A DNA stretch of 64,000 bases from Rhodococcus pyridinivorans (lineage in GTDB: Bacteria; Actinomycetota; Actinomycetes; Mycobacteriales; Mycobacteriaceae). Location: contig NZ_FNRX01000002.1 in the NCBI RefSeq assembly GCF_900105195.1, positions 2,356,001-2,420,000 of the forward strand, in the 5' to 3' direction. The translations under genes were made by a program, and so were the position numbers. Under the pieces are notes generated by a model. The model saw only the letters and a program-made list of their open reading frames with translations. It ran no database searches and was not told the DNA's origin. The stretch's first letter is position 1, and each line of letters begins with the position of its first letter. This document shows, one piece after another, positions 24,865 through 33,690 of the stretch.

Positions 24865-26136
24865 ATGCAGGGCTACAGCGAACACGATCTCGAACGGCGC
24901 GTCGCCGAGCCGCGCAAGACCTCGGCGCTCGCCGGGTCCGAGGGAGCGGCGTCCGAGCGGACCGCCTTCGCACGCGACCGTGCGCGCGTGCAGCACTGCG
25001 CGGCCCTGCGCCGCCTGGCCGACAAGACACAGGTCGTCGGCCCCCGTGACGGCGACACCCCGCGCACCCGTCTGACGCACTCGATGGAGGTCGCGCAGAT
25101 CGGCCGCAGCATCGGCGAAGGGCTCGGCGCCGACCCCGATCTCGTCGACCTGGCCGGCCTCGCCCACGATATCGGGCACCCGCCCTACGGGCACAACGGC
25201 GAGCGGGCACTCGACGCGGTCGCGGAGTCCTGCGGCGGATTCGAAGGCAACGCGCAGAACCTGCGCATCCTCACCTGCCTCGAACCGAAGATCCTCTATC
25301 CGGACGGCTCGACCGCCGGTCTCAACCTCACGCGCGCCTCGCTCGACGCGACGCTCAAGTACCCCTGGACGCGTCCGCGCCCGGGCGCGAAGTTCGGCTC
25401 GTACGACGACGACGCCGAGATCCTCCACTGGATCCGCGAAGGCGCACCCGAGCGCCGCAAGTGCCTCGAGGCGCAGATCATGGACTGGTCCGACGACGTC
25501 GCGTACTCGGTGCACGACCTCGAGGACGGTGTGATCGACGGTCGCATCGACCTGCGGATGCTCGACGATCCCGACGATGTCGCCGGACTCATCGAGGTGG
25601 GCATGCGCGAATTCTCGGGTCTCGACCCGGCCGAGCTCACCGAGGCGGCGAAGCGGTTGTCCTCCATGCCGGTGGTCCGCGCCGTCGGCACCTTCGACGG
25701 CACCCTCGCCTGCTCGGTCGCGCTCAAGAAGCTGACCAGCGAGCTGGTGGGCCGCTTCGCCAACGCAGCGATCCTCGGGACCCGGGAGGCGACGGAAGGC
25801 CGACGCGTCACCCGGTACGACGCCGACCTCGTGGTCCCGCCGATCGTGGTCTCGGAGGTCGCGTTGCTCAAGACGATGGCGCTGCAGTTCGTCATGTCCG
25901 ACCGCGCCCACCGCACCCGCCAGGAATCGCAACGCGAACGCATCCACCGCGTCGCCGAGTGGCTACTGCGCACCGCGCCGGTCGGTCTCGACCCGTTCTT
26001 CGTCGCCGCCTGGAAGGCCGCGCCCGACGATGCTGCGAAGGTACGGGTCGTGGTCGATCAGATCGCGTCGTGCACCGAATCGCGCCTCGAACGGATCGAC
26101 CGGGACAGCCTCGCCGCGCAGGCGAGCTGGGGCTGA
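24865..26136 (+). CDS. dgt: Deoxyguanosinetriphosphate triphosphohydrolase-like HD protein
   Basis: A 423-residue HD-superfamily dNTPase that cleaves dNTP to deoxynucleoside and triphosphate, controlling dNTP pools. H...HD...D metal ligands: [16 protein letters not shown] (first His), [15 protein letters not shown] (HD pair) and [13 protein letters not shown] (last Asp). Three starts are close together; the ATG at 24865 has GGAAGG 8-13 nt upstream and is preferred over the GTGs at 24847 and 24862. Next to dnaG, as in Mycobacterium (Rv2344c-Rv2343c). Confidence 0.93.
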   Translation: MQGYSEHDLERRVAEPRKTSALAGSEGAASERTAFARDRARVQHCAALRRLADKTQVVGPRDGDTPRTRLTHSMEVAQIGRSIGEGLGADPDLVDLAGLAHDIGHPPYGHNGERALDAVAESCGGFEGNAQNLRILTCLEPKILYPDGSTAGLNLTRASLDATLKYPWTRPRPGAKFGSYDDDAEILHWIREGAPERRKCLEAQIMDWSDDVAYSVHDLEDGVIDGRIDLRMLDDPDDVAGLIEVGMREFSGLDPAELTEAAKRLSSMPVVRAVGTFDGTLACSVALKKLTSELVGRFANAAILGTREATEGRRVTRYDADLVVPPIVVSEVALLKTMALQFVMSDRAHRTRQESQRERIHRVAEWLLRTAPVGLDPFFVAAWKAAPDDAAKVRVVVDQIASCTESRLERIDRDSLAAQASWG

Positions 26137-26267
26137 CACCGACGTTTGCGCCCTTCGCGGACACAAGCACGAGTCCGGCGCCGTGCATCTGTCCGGAGGG
26201 ACGCGCTTACGCGCTCGCGGGTGTGGGTTGCGCCGGACCGTCGTGCCGGGCAGTCTGCCCGGCGGCT

Positions 26268-26273
26268 TAGACT
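26268..26273 (+). promoter_or_regulatory. -10 element placing dnaG as leaderless
   Basis: TAGACT, then exactly 6 nt (CGTCTC), then the dnaG GTG. No ribosome binding site is present. The rest of the 143-nt gap after dgt shows nothing else. Confidence 0.5.
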
Positions 26274-26279
26274 CGTCTC

Positions 26280-28175
26280 GTGGCCGGCCGTATTTCAGAC
26301 AGAGACATCGCGGCCATTCGCGACCGCGTGCGCATCGAGGACATCGTCGGCGAGTACGTCGCACTCAAGCGCGGAGGCGCCGACTCGCTCAAGGGCCTGT
26401 GTCCCTTCCACGACGAGAAGTCCCCGTCTTTCCACGTGCGGCCCAATCACGGGCACTACCACTGCTTCGGCTGCGGTGAGGGCGGCGACGTCTACTCGTT
26501 CCTGCAGAAGATCGAACACGTCAGCTTCGTCGAAGCCGTCGAGCAGCTCGCCGAGCGTGTCGGCTACACGCTGAACTACGAAGGCGGCGGTCCGTCCGTC
26601 CAACGCGACCGGGGCACGCGTGCCCGGCTGGTCGCGGCGAACGCGGCCGCCCAACAGTTCTACGCCGAGCAACTGCGCGCGCCCGACGCCCAGGCCGCCC
26701 GCGACTACCTGACCGAACGCAACTTCGACCAGGCAGCCGCCGAGACGTTCGGCTGCGGCTACGCACCCGCCGGCTGGGACGCGCTCACCAAGCACCTCCT
26801 CGGCCGGGGATTCGAATTCTCGGAACTCGAGGCCGCAGGACTGTCCCGGCAGGGTCGCCGCGGTCCGATCGACCGCTTCCACCGTCGACTGCTGTGGCCC
26901 ATCCGCAATCTCGCGGGCGACGTCATCGGCTTCGGTGCCCGCCGTCTGTACGACGACGACCAGATCACCGCCAAGTACATGAACACACCGGAAACGGTGC
27001 TGTACAAGAAGTCTCAGGTGCTGTTCGGGCTCGACCTCGCCAAGCGCGAGATCGCCAAGTCACATCAGGCCGTGATCGTCGAGGGCTACACCGACGTCAT
27101 GGCCATGCACCTGGCCGGCGTGAAGACCGCGGTCGCCGCGTGCGGCACGGCCTTCGGTGACGAACATCTCGCGCTGCTGCGTCGCCTGCTCATGGACGAC
27201 AGCTTCTTCCGCGGGGAGGTCATCTACACCTTCGACGGCGACGACGCCGGTCGCGCGGCGGCGATGAAGGCGTTCGAGGGCGATCAGAAAACCGCCGCGA
27301 AGACCTACGTCGCGATCGCCCCCAAGGGCATGGACCCGTGCGAGTTGCGGCAGCAGTCGGGCGACGGTGCGGTGCGCGACCTCGTGGCCCGCCGCACCCC
27401 GATGTTCGAGTTCGTCGTGAAATCGATTCTCGCCGAACACAATCTCGACACCGTCGAAGGTCGCGTCGAGGCCCTGCGCCGATGTGTCCCCGTCGTGGGC
27501 CGGATCAAGGACCGCACGATCCGCGACAACTATGCGGTGCAACTCGCGCACTGGACGGGATGGGACGACATCCCCACCGTGCGTCGGCGTGTGCAGGAGG
27601 AGGCACGGCGAGGAGTTCGTGCACCGGAAGCCAAGGCGCGGCCCGCGACGGCCACGGCGGAGCCCGTGTCGGCCCTGCGCCGCCCTCGGCCGAATGATCC
27701 GACGCTGTGGCCGCAGCGCGACGCGCTGAAGGCCGCGCTGCAGTATCCGGGTATCGCCGGGACCGTCTTCGACTCCCTGCCGCCGGAGACCTTCACCGAC
27801 CCTGCTTACGCGGCCGTGCGGCAGGCCGTCGCCGACGCCGGCGGAACTGCAGCGGGCCTCGGGGGAGCCGAGTGGGTCGACGCCGTCGGCAGGGCAGCGA
27901 CCGATCCCGTCGCGCACTCGCTCGTGATGGAACTCGCCGTCGAACCCGTCCCCGCCGAAGAGGACCGGCTGCCGCGCTACATCGGTGGCGTGCTGGCCCG
28001 GCTGCAGGAGGTCTGGGTCGGCGAGCAGGTGGCCGAGCTGAAGTCCAAACTGCAGCGGATTTCCCCGGCCACCGAGTCCGAGGAGTTCCACGCCCTGCTC
28101 GGCGACCTCATGGCGCTCGAACAGTACCGGCGAAGCCTGCTCGACCAGGCCATCGGTGACGGCCTGGCCGGCTGA
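26280..28175 (+). CDS. dnaG: DnaG primase
   Basis: A 631-residue primase making RNA primers at the fork. The N-terminal CHC2 zinc ribbon has ligands C41, H44, C62, C65. The primase core and TOPRIM domain show AVIVEGYTDVMAMHLAG with the catalytic Glu and FDGDDAGRAAAMKAF with the DxD metal site. A variable linker (about 435-470, Pro/Ala-rich) leads to the C-terminal helicase-interaction domain, with EQYRRSLLDQAI near the end. GTG start, apparently leaderless. Full length. Confidence 0.96.
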   Translation: MAGRISDRDIAAIRDRVRIEDIVGEYVALKRGGADSLKGLCPFHDEKSPSFHVRPNHGHYHCFGCGEGGDVYSFLQKIEHVSFVEAVEQLAERVGYTLNYEGGGPSVQRDRGTRARLVAANAAAQQFYAEQLRAPDAQAARDYLTERNFDQAAAETFGCGYAPAGWDALTKHLLGRGFEFSELEAAGLSRQGRRGPIDRFHRRLLWPIRNLAGDVIGFGARRLYDDDQITAKYMNTPETVLYKKSQVLFGLDLAKREIAKSHQAVIVEGYTDVMAMHLAGVKTAVAACGTAFGDEHLALLRRLLMDDSFFRGEVIYTFDGDDAGRAAAMKAFEGDQKTAAKTYVAIAPKGMDPCELRQQSGDGAVRDLVARRTPMFEFVVKSILAEHNLDTVEGRVEALRRCVPVVGRIKDRTIRDNYAVQLAHWTGWDDIPTVRRRVQEEARRGVRAPEAKARPATATAEPVSALRRPRPNDPTLWPQRDALKAALQYPGIAGTVFDSLPPETFTDPAYAAVRQAVADAGGTAAGLGGAEWVDAVGRAATDPVAHSLVMELAVEPVPAEEDRLPRYIGGVLARLQEVWVGEQVAELKSKLQRISPATESEEFHALLGDLMALEQYRRSLLDQAIGDGLAG

Positions 28176-28179
28176 CCGT

Positions 28180-28422
28180 CTACTTCTTCAACTGGTCCCG
28201 CGGGATCATGATCGTGGTCGTCTCGTCGATGGGCTTCATCGGCTCGAGCTTGGGCTGAGGACTGAGCGAGTCGGCGAGCTTCTGCCGGCCCACCTCGATC
28301 GCCTTCTTCGTGACGGGGCTCGCGGCCACCGCCTTGGCCGTCTTGCTGATCTGTTCGTACCTCGCGCGACCCGCTCGGGTGCCGAGTACGTATCCCGCAG
28401 CGACCCCGACCAGCAAACCCAT
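28180..28422 (-). CDS. Small YtxH-like membrane-associated protein
   Basis: An 80-residue protein with a short N-terminal hydrophobic, glycine-rich helix (GLLVGVAAGYVLGTRAG) of the YtxH type, then a basic amphipathic stretch (YEQISKTAKAVAASPVTKKAIEVGRQKL) and a Pro-rich tail ending PRDQLKK. The ATG at 28422 is preceded by GGAAGGAC about 10 nt upstream. Convergent with dnaG, 4 nt between stops. Conserved in Rhodococcus as far as I recall; function unknown. Confidence 0.75.
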   Translation of the reverse strand: MGLLVGVAAGYVLGTRAGRARYEQISKTAKAVAASPVTKKAIEVGRQKLADSLSPQPKLEPMKPIDETTTIMIPRDQLKK

Positions 28423-28573
28423 CAATGTGTTGTCCTTCCACCTGTGACTGCGTCGTCCCCATCCTGCCCGATGACCCCGCAGCATGCCCACAAGCAGGCG
28501 ATTTGGTGCTGCGGCGGGTGGGACGCTATGGTTTTTCACGCACCGGGGGAAACCGCGGAGCACCGCAGGACAA

Positions 28574-28646
28574 TCCCCTGTAGCTCAATTGGCAGAGCAT
28601 TCGACTGTTAATCGAACGGTTGCTGGTTCGAGTCCAGCCGGGGGAG
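28574..28646 (+). tRNA. tRNA-Asn (GTT)
   Basis: A 73-nt cloverleaf: acceptor TCCCCTG/CGGGGGA (one T-G pair), D arm GCTC..GAGC, anticodon loop CTGTTAA with GTT, T arm GCTGGTTCGAGTCCAGC, discriminator G. CCA is not encoded. Confidence 0.96.
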
Positions 28647-28652
28647 CGCCTA

Positions 28653-28689
28653 CAGAATCCTCCCACCCGTCACGGGTGGGAGGATTCTG
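28653..28689 (+). terminator. Hairpin terminator after tRNA-Asn
   Basis: A perfect 17-bp stem (28653-28669 with 28673-28689) with a 3-nt loop TCA, 6 nt after the tRNA. Confidence 0.85.
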
Positions 28690-28836
28690 TGTATCCGGGG
28701 GTGCCTATGCGGCAGAACATCCACCGATGTGATCTCTGTTTCTTCGTACCCGGTAGAGTGTTGCCCGCTGTGTCCGGGTAGCATTCGATCGCGCCGTGCG
28801 AGCAGTGCGGCACTGTGCGACGCATGTCGTCGCGAC

Positions 28837-28910
28837 GGGGCGGTAGCTCAGTCGGTTAGAGCCGCGGACTCATAATCCGCTGGTCGCGGGTTCGAGCCCC
28901 GCCCGCCCCA
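28837..28910 (+). tRNA. tRNA with CAT anticodon (elongator Met most likely)
   Basis: A 74-nt cloverleaf: acceptor GGGGCGG/CCGCCCC, D arm GCTC..GAGC, anticodon loop CTCATAA with CAT, T arm GCGGGTTCGAGCCCCGC (one weak pair), discriminator A. The first pair G-C excludes an initiator type. A tRNA-Ile with lysidine-modified CAT cannot be excluded from the gene alone. Confidence 0.9.
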
Positions 28911-28969
28911 CATCCTTCGCTCATGGCCGCGAGATGTTCCTGCTTGTCGGAACGGTAGCGTTCGACCCC

Positions 28970-29413
28970 ATGAGCACCCTTCGAGAAGTCGGTGAGCGCG
29001 AGGCGTGGCGTTGCTGGTTGTGCGACGAGCCCGTGGACCCCGACATGTCGGTCAACGACCCGCGCGGTCCCAGCATCGACAGCATCAACACCGCCAAGAA
29101 GGGTGGCAAGGGAAAGGGCGGAGTCGAGCGACTCGCGCACCGCGCCTGCAACACCAAGAAGGGTGCCGTCAAACCCGTCGTGCCGTGGTCCGACCGGCTC
29201 TTCGTCGTCGACCCGGCGCCCATCATCGGCGTCGTCGAGCAGCTCACCCGCAAGGGTGGTCGAGTCGCCGTTGCCCGGTGTCCCGAGAAGTCGGACGCGG
29301 AGGACGCCTCCGAATGGCTCCTCGACCGCTTGTCGCGACTCGAGCCGGGAGTGCGGTTCGATACCAGGATCGAGCAGGCCGGCGGCGGCTACCTCCTCGT
29401 GCTGACGACCTAA
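28970..29413 (+). CDS. HNH-like zinc-finger protein, conserved in Actinobacteria
   Basis: A 147-residue protein whose first half resembles the HNH/treble-clef fold: CWLC (residues 13-16), then SVNDPRGPSIDSI, a Gly/Lys loop KKGGKGKGG, and RLAHRACNTKKG, where AHxxCNxxKG is the second knuckle. The central His of a typical DH catalytic pair is not evident, so nuclease activity is doubtful. The C-terminal half (DRLFVVDPAP onward) is an alpha/beta domain I do not recognise. The ATG at 28970 is preferred over 28934 because the motif begins right after it. The 3' end overlaps the convergent gene. Confidence 0.65.
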   Translation: MSTLREVGEREAWRCWLCDEPVDPDMSVNDPRGPSIDSINTAKKGGKGKGGVERLAHRACNTKKGAVKPVVPWSDRLFVVDPAPIIGVVEQLTRKGGRVAVARCPEKSDAEDASEWLLDRLSRLEPGVRFDTRIEQAGGGYLLVLTT

Positions 29414-29892
29414 CCGGGAGCCAACACCAGTCCGGAATGATCCGATGACTCGGCGGAGACCTCGACCTCGGTGAGCACCGTTCCGTCGTCCCCCCGCAGC
29501 GTGTAGCGACCCGGCATGAGACCGGTGAACAGGAACCAACCGTCGTTCGTCGTGACGATGGTGCGGTCGATGTACTGCTCGCACACGTCCAGGCCGGTCA
29601 GTCGAATCGTGGTGGACGGATGGAAGACGCCTCCGATCCGCCCGTTCGCCACCGCTCCGATCGCAGCCGGTGGATCCGGGTGGTCGCCGAGCTCGTCCGG
29701 ACGCCAGACAGGCGCACCGTCCGGCGGTGCGCACACCGAGACCGAGGAGTGCGACGACCGGGCATGCGCGACCGTCGGGTCGGCCCGGACCACAGAGTCG
29801 GGCTGGTGCGTCGTCGCCGCGACGAGCACCCCTGCTCCCAGTGCGGTGATCAACATCCATCGGGCTCTTCGGATCGTCCCCGTGTGCAGCAA
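29410..29892 (-). CDS. Secreted protein with carboxypeptidase-regulatory/SpaA-like domain
   Basis: A 160-residue exported protein. An N-terminal hydrophobic segment (WMLITALGAGVLVAATTH) acts as signal or anchor. A linker with two Cys follows, then a beta-sandwich domain typical of prealbumin-like/Cna-B modules: GGVFHPSTTIRLTGLDVC, TTNDGWFLFTGLMPGRYTLRGDDG and a final EVEVSAESSDHSGLVLAPG. GWFxFxGLxPGxY is the characteristic turn. The TTG at 29892 has GGAGG about 8 nt upstream. Probably structural or adhesive; unknown partner. Confidence 0.65.
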   Translation of the reverse strand: MLHTGTIRRARWMLITALGAGVLVAATTHQPDSVVRADPTVAHARSSHSSVSVCAPPDGAPVWRPDELGDHPDPPAAIGAVANGRIGGVFHPSTTIRLTGLDVCEQYIDRTIVTTNDGWFLFTGLMPGRYTLRGDDGTVLTEVEVSAESSDHSGLVLAPG

Positions 29893-29914
29893 CGGATCCA
29901 CCTCCTCTCCGTAA

Positions 29915-29937
29915 GAGAACTTAGGAAAGTTGTTCTC
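29915..29937. promoter_or_regulatory. Inverted repeat upstream of the secreted-protein gene
   Basis: GAGAAC and GTTCTC (29915-29920, 29932-29937) with an 11-bp spacer that itself has AACTT/AAGTT symmetry. Operator-like; no regulator gene is adjacent. Confidence 0.4.
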
Positions 29938-30127
29938 ACCGAGGGTTATTCGGAACCGATGCTTCGGTGGATCGTGACGATACCCGGGGCGGACGCGCAG
30001 GGCTATCCTCCGTCGAGGCGACAGGTAGCGGCGGAATGTAACGGTCGGGCTGTCGAAACGCCGAAATCGATTGTTGGCACAACGATTCGGTCTAGTTTCG
30101 GATGAGGTCGGTAGTCGAAGGGGTGCA

Positions 30128-30178
30128 TTCCGCCTCCTGTACGGCGGAACCGGTTGCATTGTTGTGTTCGGACAATGC
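30128..30178 (+). promoter_or_regulatory. Two adjacent hairpins in the nhaA leader
   Basis: Hairpin 1: TTCCGCC (30128-30134)/GGCGGAA (30143-30149), 8-nt loop. Hairpin 2: GCATTGT (30156-30162)/ACAATGC (30172-30178), 9-nt loop. They lie in the 400-nt gap 29893-30293, which holds no gene I can support, about 115 nt before nhaA. Could be a structured leader or operators. Confidence 0.4.
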
Positions 30179-30293
30179 AGGTTCGAACGGCCGATACCGG
30201 AAACAATCGCCCCGGGGGCCGGCGTTGTGCGATGTCGTCGGTGTACTCACCGGCACCGAGTTGCTCGGAGCGGATTGCGGAACGAGGGAGCAC

Positions 30294-32147
30294 ATGACGG
30301 TCGACGAGAACCCGACGACGCTCCGCCGGGCGTCCGACCTTCTGGCAGGGGTCCGCGACGGCACGGACGACGACACGCTCGCGGCAGGCGTCGTACTCGC
30401 GGCTACCCTGATCGCTCTGGTCTGGGCCAACCTGGGCGACTCGTACGAGGCGTTCTGGCACACACCTCTCAGCATCAGCATCGGCGACTACGGCATCGAT
30501 CTCGACCTCGAGCACTGGGTCAACGACGCCGTCATGACGCTGTTCTTCTTCGTCGTCGGCCTCGAGGTCAAACGCGAGCTCACCATGGGAGAGCTCACCG
30601 ACCGGACGCGCGCCGCGGTCCCGCTCGTGGCGGCAATCGCGGGGCTCGCGCTACCTGCGGGACTGTTTCTGCTGCTCAACCCCAGCGGGGAGGCCGCAGG
30701 AGCGTGGGGTGTGGTCGTGTCCACCGACACCGCCTTCGTGCTCGGTGCGCTCGCGCTGGTCGGACCCCGCTGCCCGGCCCGCCTGCGCGTGTTCATCCTC
30801 ACGCTGGCCGTGGCCGACGACATCGGCGCCCTCGCCATCATCGCCTTCGTCTACACCGACGATCTGCAGCCGGTCTACCTGATACCTGCCGCGATCGGAC
30901 TGTTGCTGATCCTGCAGTTCCGCCGGCTCGAGGTGTGGCGGGGCGTCGTCTACTTCGTCGTCGCGGCAGGGACGTGGGTGGCGTTCTACGAATCCGGTGT
31001 GCACCCGACCCTCGCCGGTGTACTGATCGCGTTGATCCTTCCCGTCTATCCGCCGCGCCGCAGCGAGGTGGAGCGCGCCGGCGAACTCACGCGGGCGTTC
31101 CGCCAGTCGCCCAACTCCGACTACGCGCGCGCCGCGCAACTCGGGGTGCTCCGCGCCGTGTCCGTGAACGAGCGGCTGCTACGGCTCTACCAGCCGTACA
31201 CGGCGTTCCTCGTCGTGCCGATCTTCGCCCTCGCCAACGCGGGTGTGGTGATCTCCGCCGAGACCGTCGGCACTGCGATCCGGTCGCCGATCACGTGGGG
31301 AGTCGTCCTCGGTCTCGTGGTGGGCAAACTCGTGGGCATCACCGCGGCCACTGCCGTCTTCTCGAGCCTGCGTCCGGGCAGCCTGCCGCCGGGACTCACC
31401 CTCTCGCACGTCGGTGGGGGTGCCGCGCTCGCCGGCATCGGGTTCACGATCTCACTGTTCATCGTGGATCTGGCGATCGAATCTCCCGAAGCGGCCAACG
31501 ACGCCCGAATCGGCGTCCTTCTCGCGGCTGTTCTCGCCACGGCGCTGGGCTGGGCTTTGTTCCGGCTGTCCGACCGCCTGAATCCGCCGCAGGGATCTGC
31601 CGGGCTCGTGCTGCTGCGTCCGGTGGATCCGAACCGCGACCACATACGGGGACCGGTCGACGCTCCGCTCACACTCGTCGAGTACGGAGACTTCGAGTGC
31701 CCGTTCTGCAGCAAGGCCACCGGCAGCATCCGCGACGTGCGCGAGCACTTCGGCGACGACCTGCGGTACGTCTTCCGGCACCTTCCCCTCGATGAACACC
31801 ACCCGCACGCCCGGTTCGCCGCCGAAGCGGCCGAGGCTGCGGCGGCGCAGGGACGATTCTGGGACATGCACGACCACCTGTTCGCCCACAGCGACGCTCT
31901 GTCCCGCGACGAGATCTACGAACACGCCCAGCAGTTGGGTCTCGATATGGACAGGTTCGACGAGGACCTTCGCCTGGGGCGGTATCGTCACCGTGTCGAG
32001 GACGACGATCTCGACGCCGAGACCAGCGACGTCTTCGGAACGCCCACCTTCTACCTCGGCGCCACCGGATCGGACCTCGCCCGGCACACCGGCCCGTTCG
32101 ACGCGGCGACGTTGATCCGCAGGCTCGAAGAGGTGCGCGAGAGGTGA
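30294..32147 (+). CDS. nhaA: NhaA Na+/H+ antiporter fused to a DsbA-like thioredoxin domain
   Basis: A 617-residue fusion. Residues 1-430 are NhaA: about 12 TM helices, [18 protein letters not shown] and the ion-binding block [17 protein letters not shown] with the paired Asp of TM5, then [17 protein letters not shown]. After a linker ([14 protein letters not shown]), residues 445-617 form a thioredoxin_4/DsbA domain: [19 protein letters not shown] with a CPFC redox pair, [17 protein letters not shown], and GTPTFYLG with the cis-Pro. The ATG at 30294 has GAGGGAG upstream. A predicted extracytoplasmic or cytoplasmic oxidoreductase is thus tethered to a sodium exporter. The architecture is known in Actinobacteria, but its purpose is not. 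Confidence 0.92.
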   Translation: MTVDENPTTLRRASDLLAGVRDGTDDDTLAAGVVLAATLIALVWANLGDSYEAFWHTPLSISIGDYGIDLDLEHWVNDAVMTLFFFVVGLEVKRELTMGELTDRTRAAVPLVAAIAGLALPAGLFLLLNPSGEAAGAWGVVVSTDTAFVLGALALVGPRCPARLRVFILTLAVADDIGALAIIAFVYTDDLQPVYLIPAAIGLLLILQFRRLEVWRGVVYFVVAAGTWVAFYESGVHPTLAGVLIALILPVYPPRRSEVERAGELTRAFRQSPNSDYARAAQLGVLRAVSVNERLLRLYQPYTAFLVVPIFALANAGVVISAETVGTAIRSPITWGVVLGLVVGKLVGITAATAVFSSLRPGSLPPGLTLSHVGGGAALAGIGFTISLFIVDLAIESPEAANDARIGVLLAAVLATALGWALFRLSDRLNPPQGSAGLVLLRPVDPNRDHIRGPVDAPLTLVEYGDFECPFCSKATGSIRDVREHFGDDLRYVFRHLPLDEHHPHARFAAEAAEAAAAQGRFWDMHDHLFAHSDALSRDEIYEHAQQLGLDMDRFDEDLRLGRYRHRVEDDDLDAETSDVFGTPTFYLGATGSDLARHTGPFDAATLIRRLEEVRER

Positions 32148-32155
32148 TGCGATTC

Positions 32156-32194
32156 GGGTGGATCCGACCCCGGAAAGCGGGGGCGGATCCACCC
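32156..32194. terminator. Bidirectional hairpin terminator after nhaA
   Basis: GGGTGGATCCG (32156-32166) pairs with CGGATCCACCC (32184-32194), extended inside by CCCCG/CGGGG around a GAAAG loop. It lies between convergent genes. Confidence 0.75.
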
Positions 32195-32209
32195 AAGTCG
32201 TGACGGCTT

Positions 32210-32431
32210 CTACCGGATGGTGGGTCCGGCCTCCGCGGATCCGGTCGGTAACAGGCCGGCCAAGCTGGCGAGGAGCGTTTCCCAGCGGCATTCCGCGGAG
32301 ATCGACGCGAAGCGGCACCCGGAGTAGTCCTCCGTGGGGAGCGTAGGTGTGCCGGGATCTGCGTACGCCGTGGCCGGCACTGCAAAGGCGATTGCGGCAC
32401 AACCGAGCACGCCCGCGGCGAATCGCTTCAT
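32210..32431 (-). CDS. Small secreted protein, 73 aa
   Basis: A short preprotein: basic start MKRF, hydrophobic core AAGVLGCAAIAFAVPATAYA and a likely signal peptidase I site AYA-DP near residue 22. The mature part is about 50 residues with two cysteines (CRFASISAECRW) that could form one disulfide, and a hydrophobic LLASLAGLLPTGS. The ATG at 32431 has GAGG about 6-9 nt upstream. Rhodococci carry many such orphans; no function can be given. Confidence 0.6.
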   Translation of the reverse strand: MKRFAAGVLGCAAIAFAVPATAYADPGTPTLPTEDYSGCRFASISAECRWETLLASLAGLLPTGSAEAGPTIR

Positions 32432-32468
32432 GAAATCCTCGAATCTCTCGTACGAACCTTCGGGGAAA

Positions 32469-33215
32469 TCATTCCCCGGTGGGTCGCACCCCGCCATTCG
32501 AGACGAGCGGTTCGAGCCCGTCGAGGACGCGCTGCAGCCCGAACTCCCATGCGTGGTGCGGGCTGTAGGCGGCGTTCATCTCTGCTCCGGCCGCCGCTCC
32601 CACCCGCTGTGCGAGGGGATGGTCGTCACCGAGATAGTGCGCGAGTCGCTCGTTCCATCGCGCCCAGGCCTCGCCCATGTCGGCGGCGTGCGGATCAGGT
32701 CGTCGGGCTCGGGCCGCACCCCGCACGAAGTCCGCGACGAACGTGAGCGCGGCGTCGCGATCGATGTCGCAGAGGGGCGTGCCGTCGAAGGCGTGGAGTT
32801 CGTGGTCGTACTTCGCGATCGTGCCGGGGCCGAGGGCCGTGCGCTGATCGTCGACGTCCAGCAGCCACCAGTGTGCGGCGTAGTGCTCGAGTTCGGATTC
32901 GGCGACCTGTCGTACCCGATCCCGCCACGACGGGGACTCGTAGGGCGGCCGGGGTTGCCGGGCGTGGACCCGATCGACCATGAGGACGAGGAGGTCGTCG
33001 CGCGACCCGACATGGGTGTAGAGGGCCATGGCGGAGACGCCCAGATCGGTCGCGAGGCGACGGATCGTCACCGCGTCGAGGCCCACCGCGTCGGCGACGG
33101 TTACCGCAGCGTCCACCGCGGATGTGGTGGTGATCTTGGCTTTCGGCCCGCGGGAACCACCGGTCGGCGCGTCGGGATGCTCGCGCCACAGCAGGTCGAT
33201 CAGATCGCGCGCCAT
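32469..33215 (-). CDS. TetR family regulator (TetR-class C-terminal domain)
   Basis: A 248-residue regulator with an N-terminal arm, helix-turn-helix VTIRRLATDLGVSAMALYTHVGSRDDLLVLMVD and a TetR_C-type ligand domain with HHAWEFGLQRVLDGLEPLV near the end. This resembles the TetA-regulator class, in which ALYxHVxxRDDL is the recognition helix. The ATG at 33215 has GGGAGG 6 nt upstream. Divergent from a VOC-fold gene, with a palindrome between them, so it probably regulates that gene and itself. Confidence 0.85.
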   Translation of the reverse strand: MARDLIDLLWREHPDAPTGGSRGPKAKITTTSAVDAAVTVADAVGLDAVTIRRLATDLGVSAMALYTHVGSRDDLLVLMVDRVHARQPRPPYESPSWRDRVRQVAESELEHYAAHWWLLDVDDQRTALGPGTIAKYDHELHAFDGTPLCDIDRDAALTFVADFVRGAARARRPDPHAADMGEAWARWNERLAHYLGDDHPLAQRVGAAAGAEMNAAYSPHHAWEFGLQRVLDGLEPLVSNGGVRPTGE

Positions 33216-33250
33216 AAATGCCTCCCGAAAACTCGCTCTCGGGAGTACTC

Positions 33251-33263
33251 TATACGCCGTACA
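33251..33263. promoter_or_regulatory. TetR-type operator between regulator and VOC gene
   Basis: TATACGCCGTACA: an odd-centred palindrome with one mismatch pair, flanked by ACTC/AGGT-type symmetry, of the form bound by TetR_C-class actinobacterial regulators. It sits 36 nt before the regulator ATG and 26 nt before the VOC gene. Confidence 0.6.
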
Positions 33264-33288
33264 AGGTGCTTGCTCTGGGGGAGGTCCT

Positions 33289-33678
33289 ATGAAAATCAAG
33301 TCCACAGCACTGTCGCTCAACGTCGCCGACACTGCCGCATCGGCAGATTTCGCGCTCCGGCACTTCGGTTTCACCGAGGAGATGTCGGCGGACGGATTCG
33401 TCTCGTTGACTCACCCGGATGCAGGATTCAACATCGTGTTCCTGCGTACCGGGCTGTCGACCTTCAAGCCGGAATCCGTCGCCGGCCCGGCCGGTCAGGG
33501 CATGCTCATCGCCTTCGTCGTCGACGACGTCGACACCGAGTTCGCGCGCATCGCGGAAGCCGGTGCGACGGTCGTGACCAAGCCGGAGACCGAGCCGTGG
33601 GGTGAACGGTACTGCCAGTTCGCCGATCCGAACGGGATCATCTGGCAACTCGTCCACTGGGTCTCGGAACCGGCCTGA
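33289..33678 (+). CDS. VOC (glyoxalase/bleomycin-resistance) family protein
   Basis: A 129-residue vicinal oxygen chelate protein made of two beta-alpha-beta-beta-beta units. The first starts MKIKSTALSLNVADTAASADF. The second is MLIAFVVDDVDTEFARIAEAG, closing with WGERYCQFADPNGIIWQLVHW, where the E/Q metal-type position lies in the last strand. The strong ribosome binding site GGGGGAGG precedes the ATG. Possible resistance or lyase/isomerase role; regulated by the divergent TetR gene. Confidence 0.82.
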   Translation: MKIKSTALSLNVADTAASADFALRHFGFTEEMSADGFVSLTHPDAGFNIVFLRTGLSTFKPESVAGPAGQGMLIAFVVDDVDTEFARIAEAGATVVTKPETEPWGERYCQFADPNGIIWQLVHWVSEPA

Positions 33679-33690
33679 CCATGCGAAGTC

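Noticed and set aside
28837..28910. tRNA-Ile with CAT anticodon
   Set aside because: Cannot be told from elongator Met by the gene alone. Met is the commoner assignment; kept as an uncertainty in the feature.
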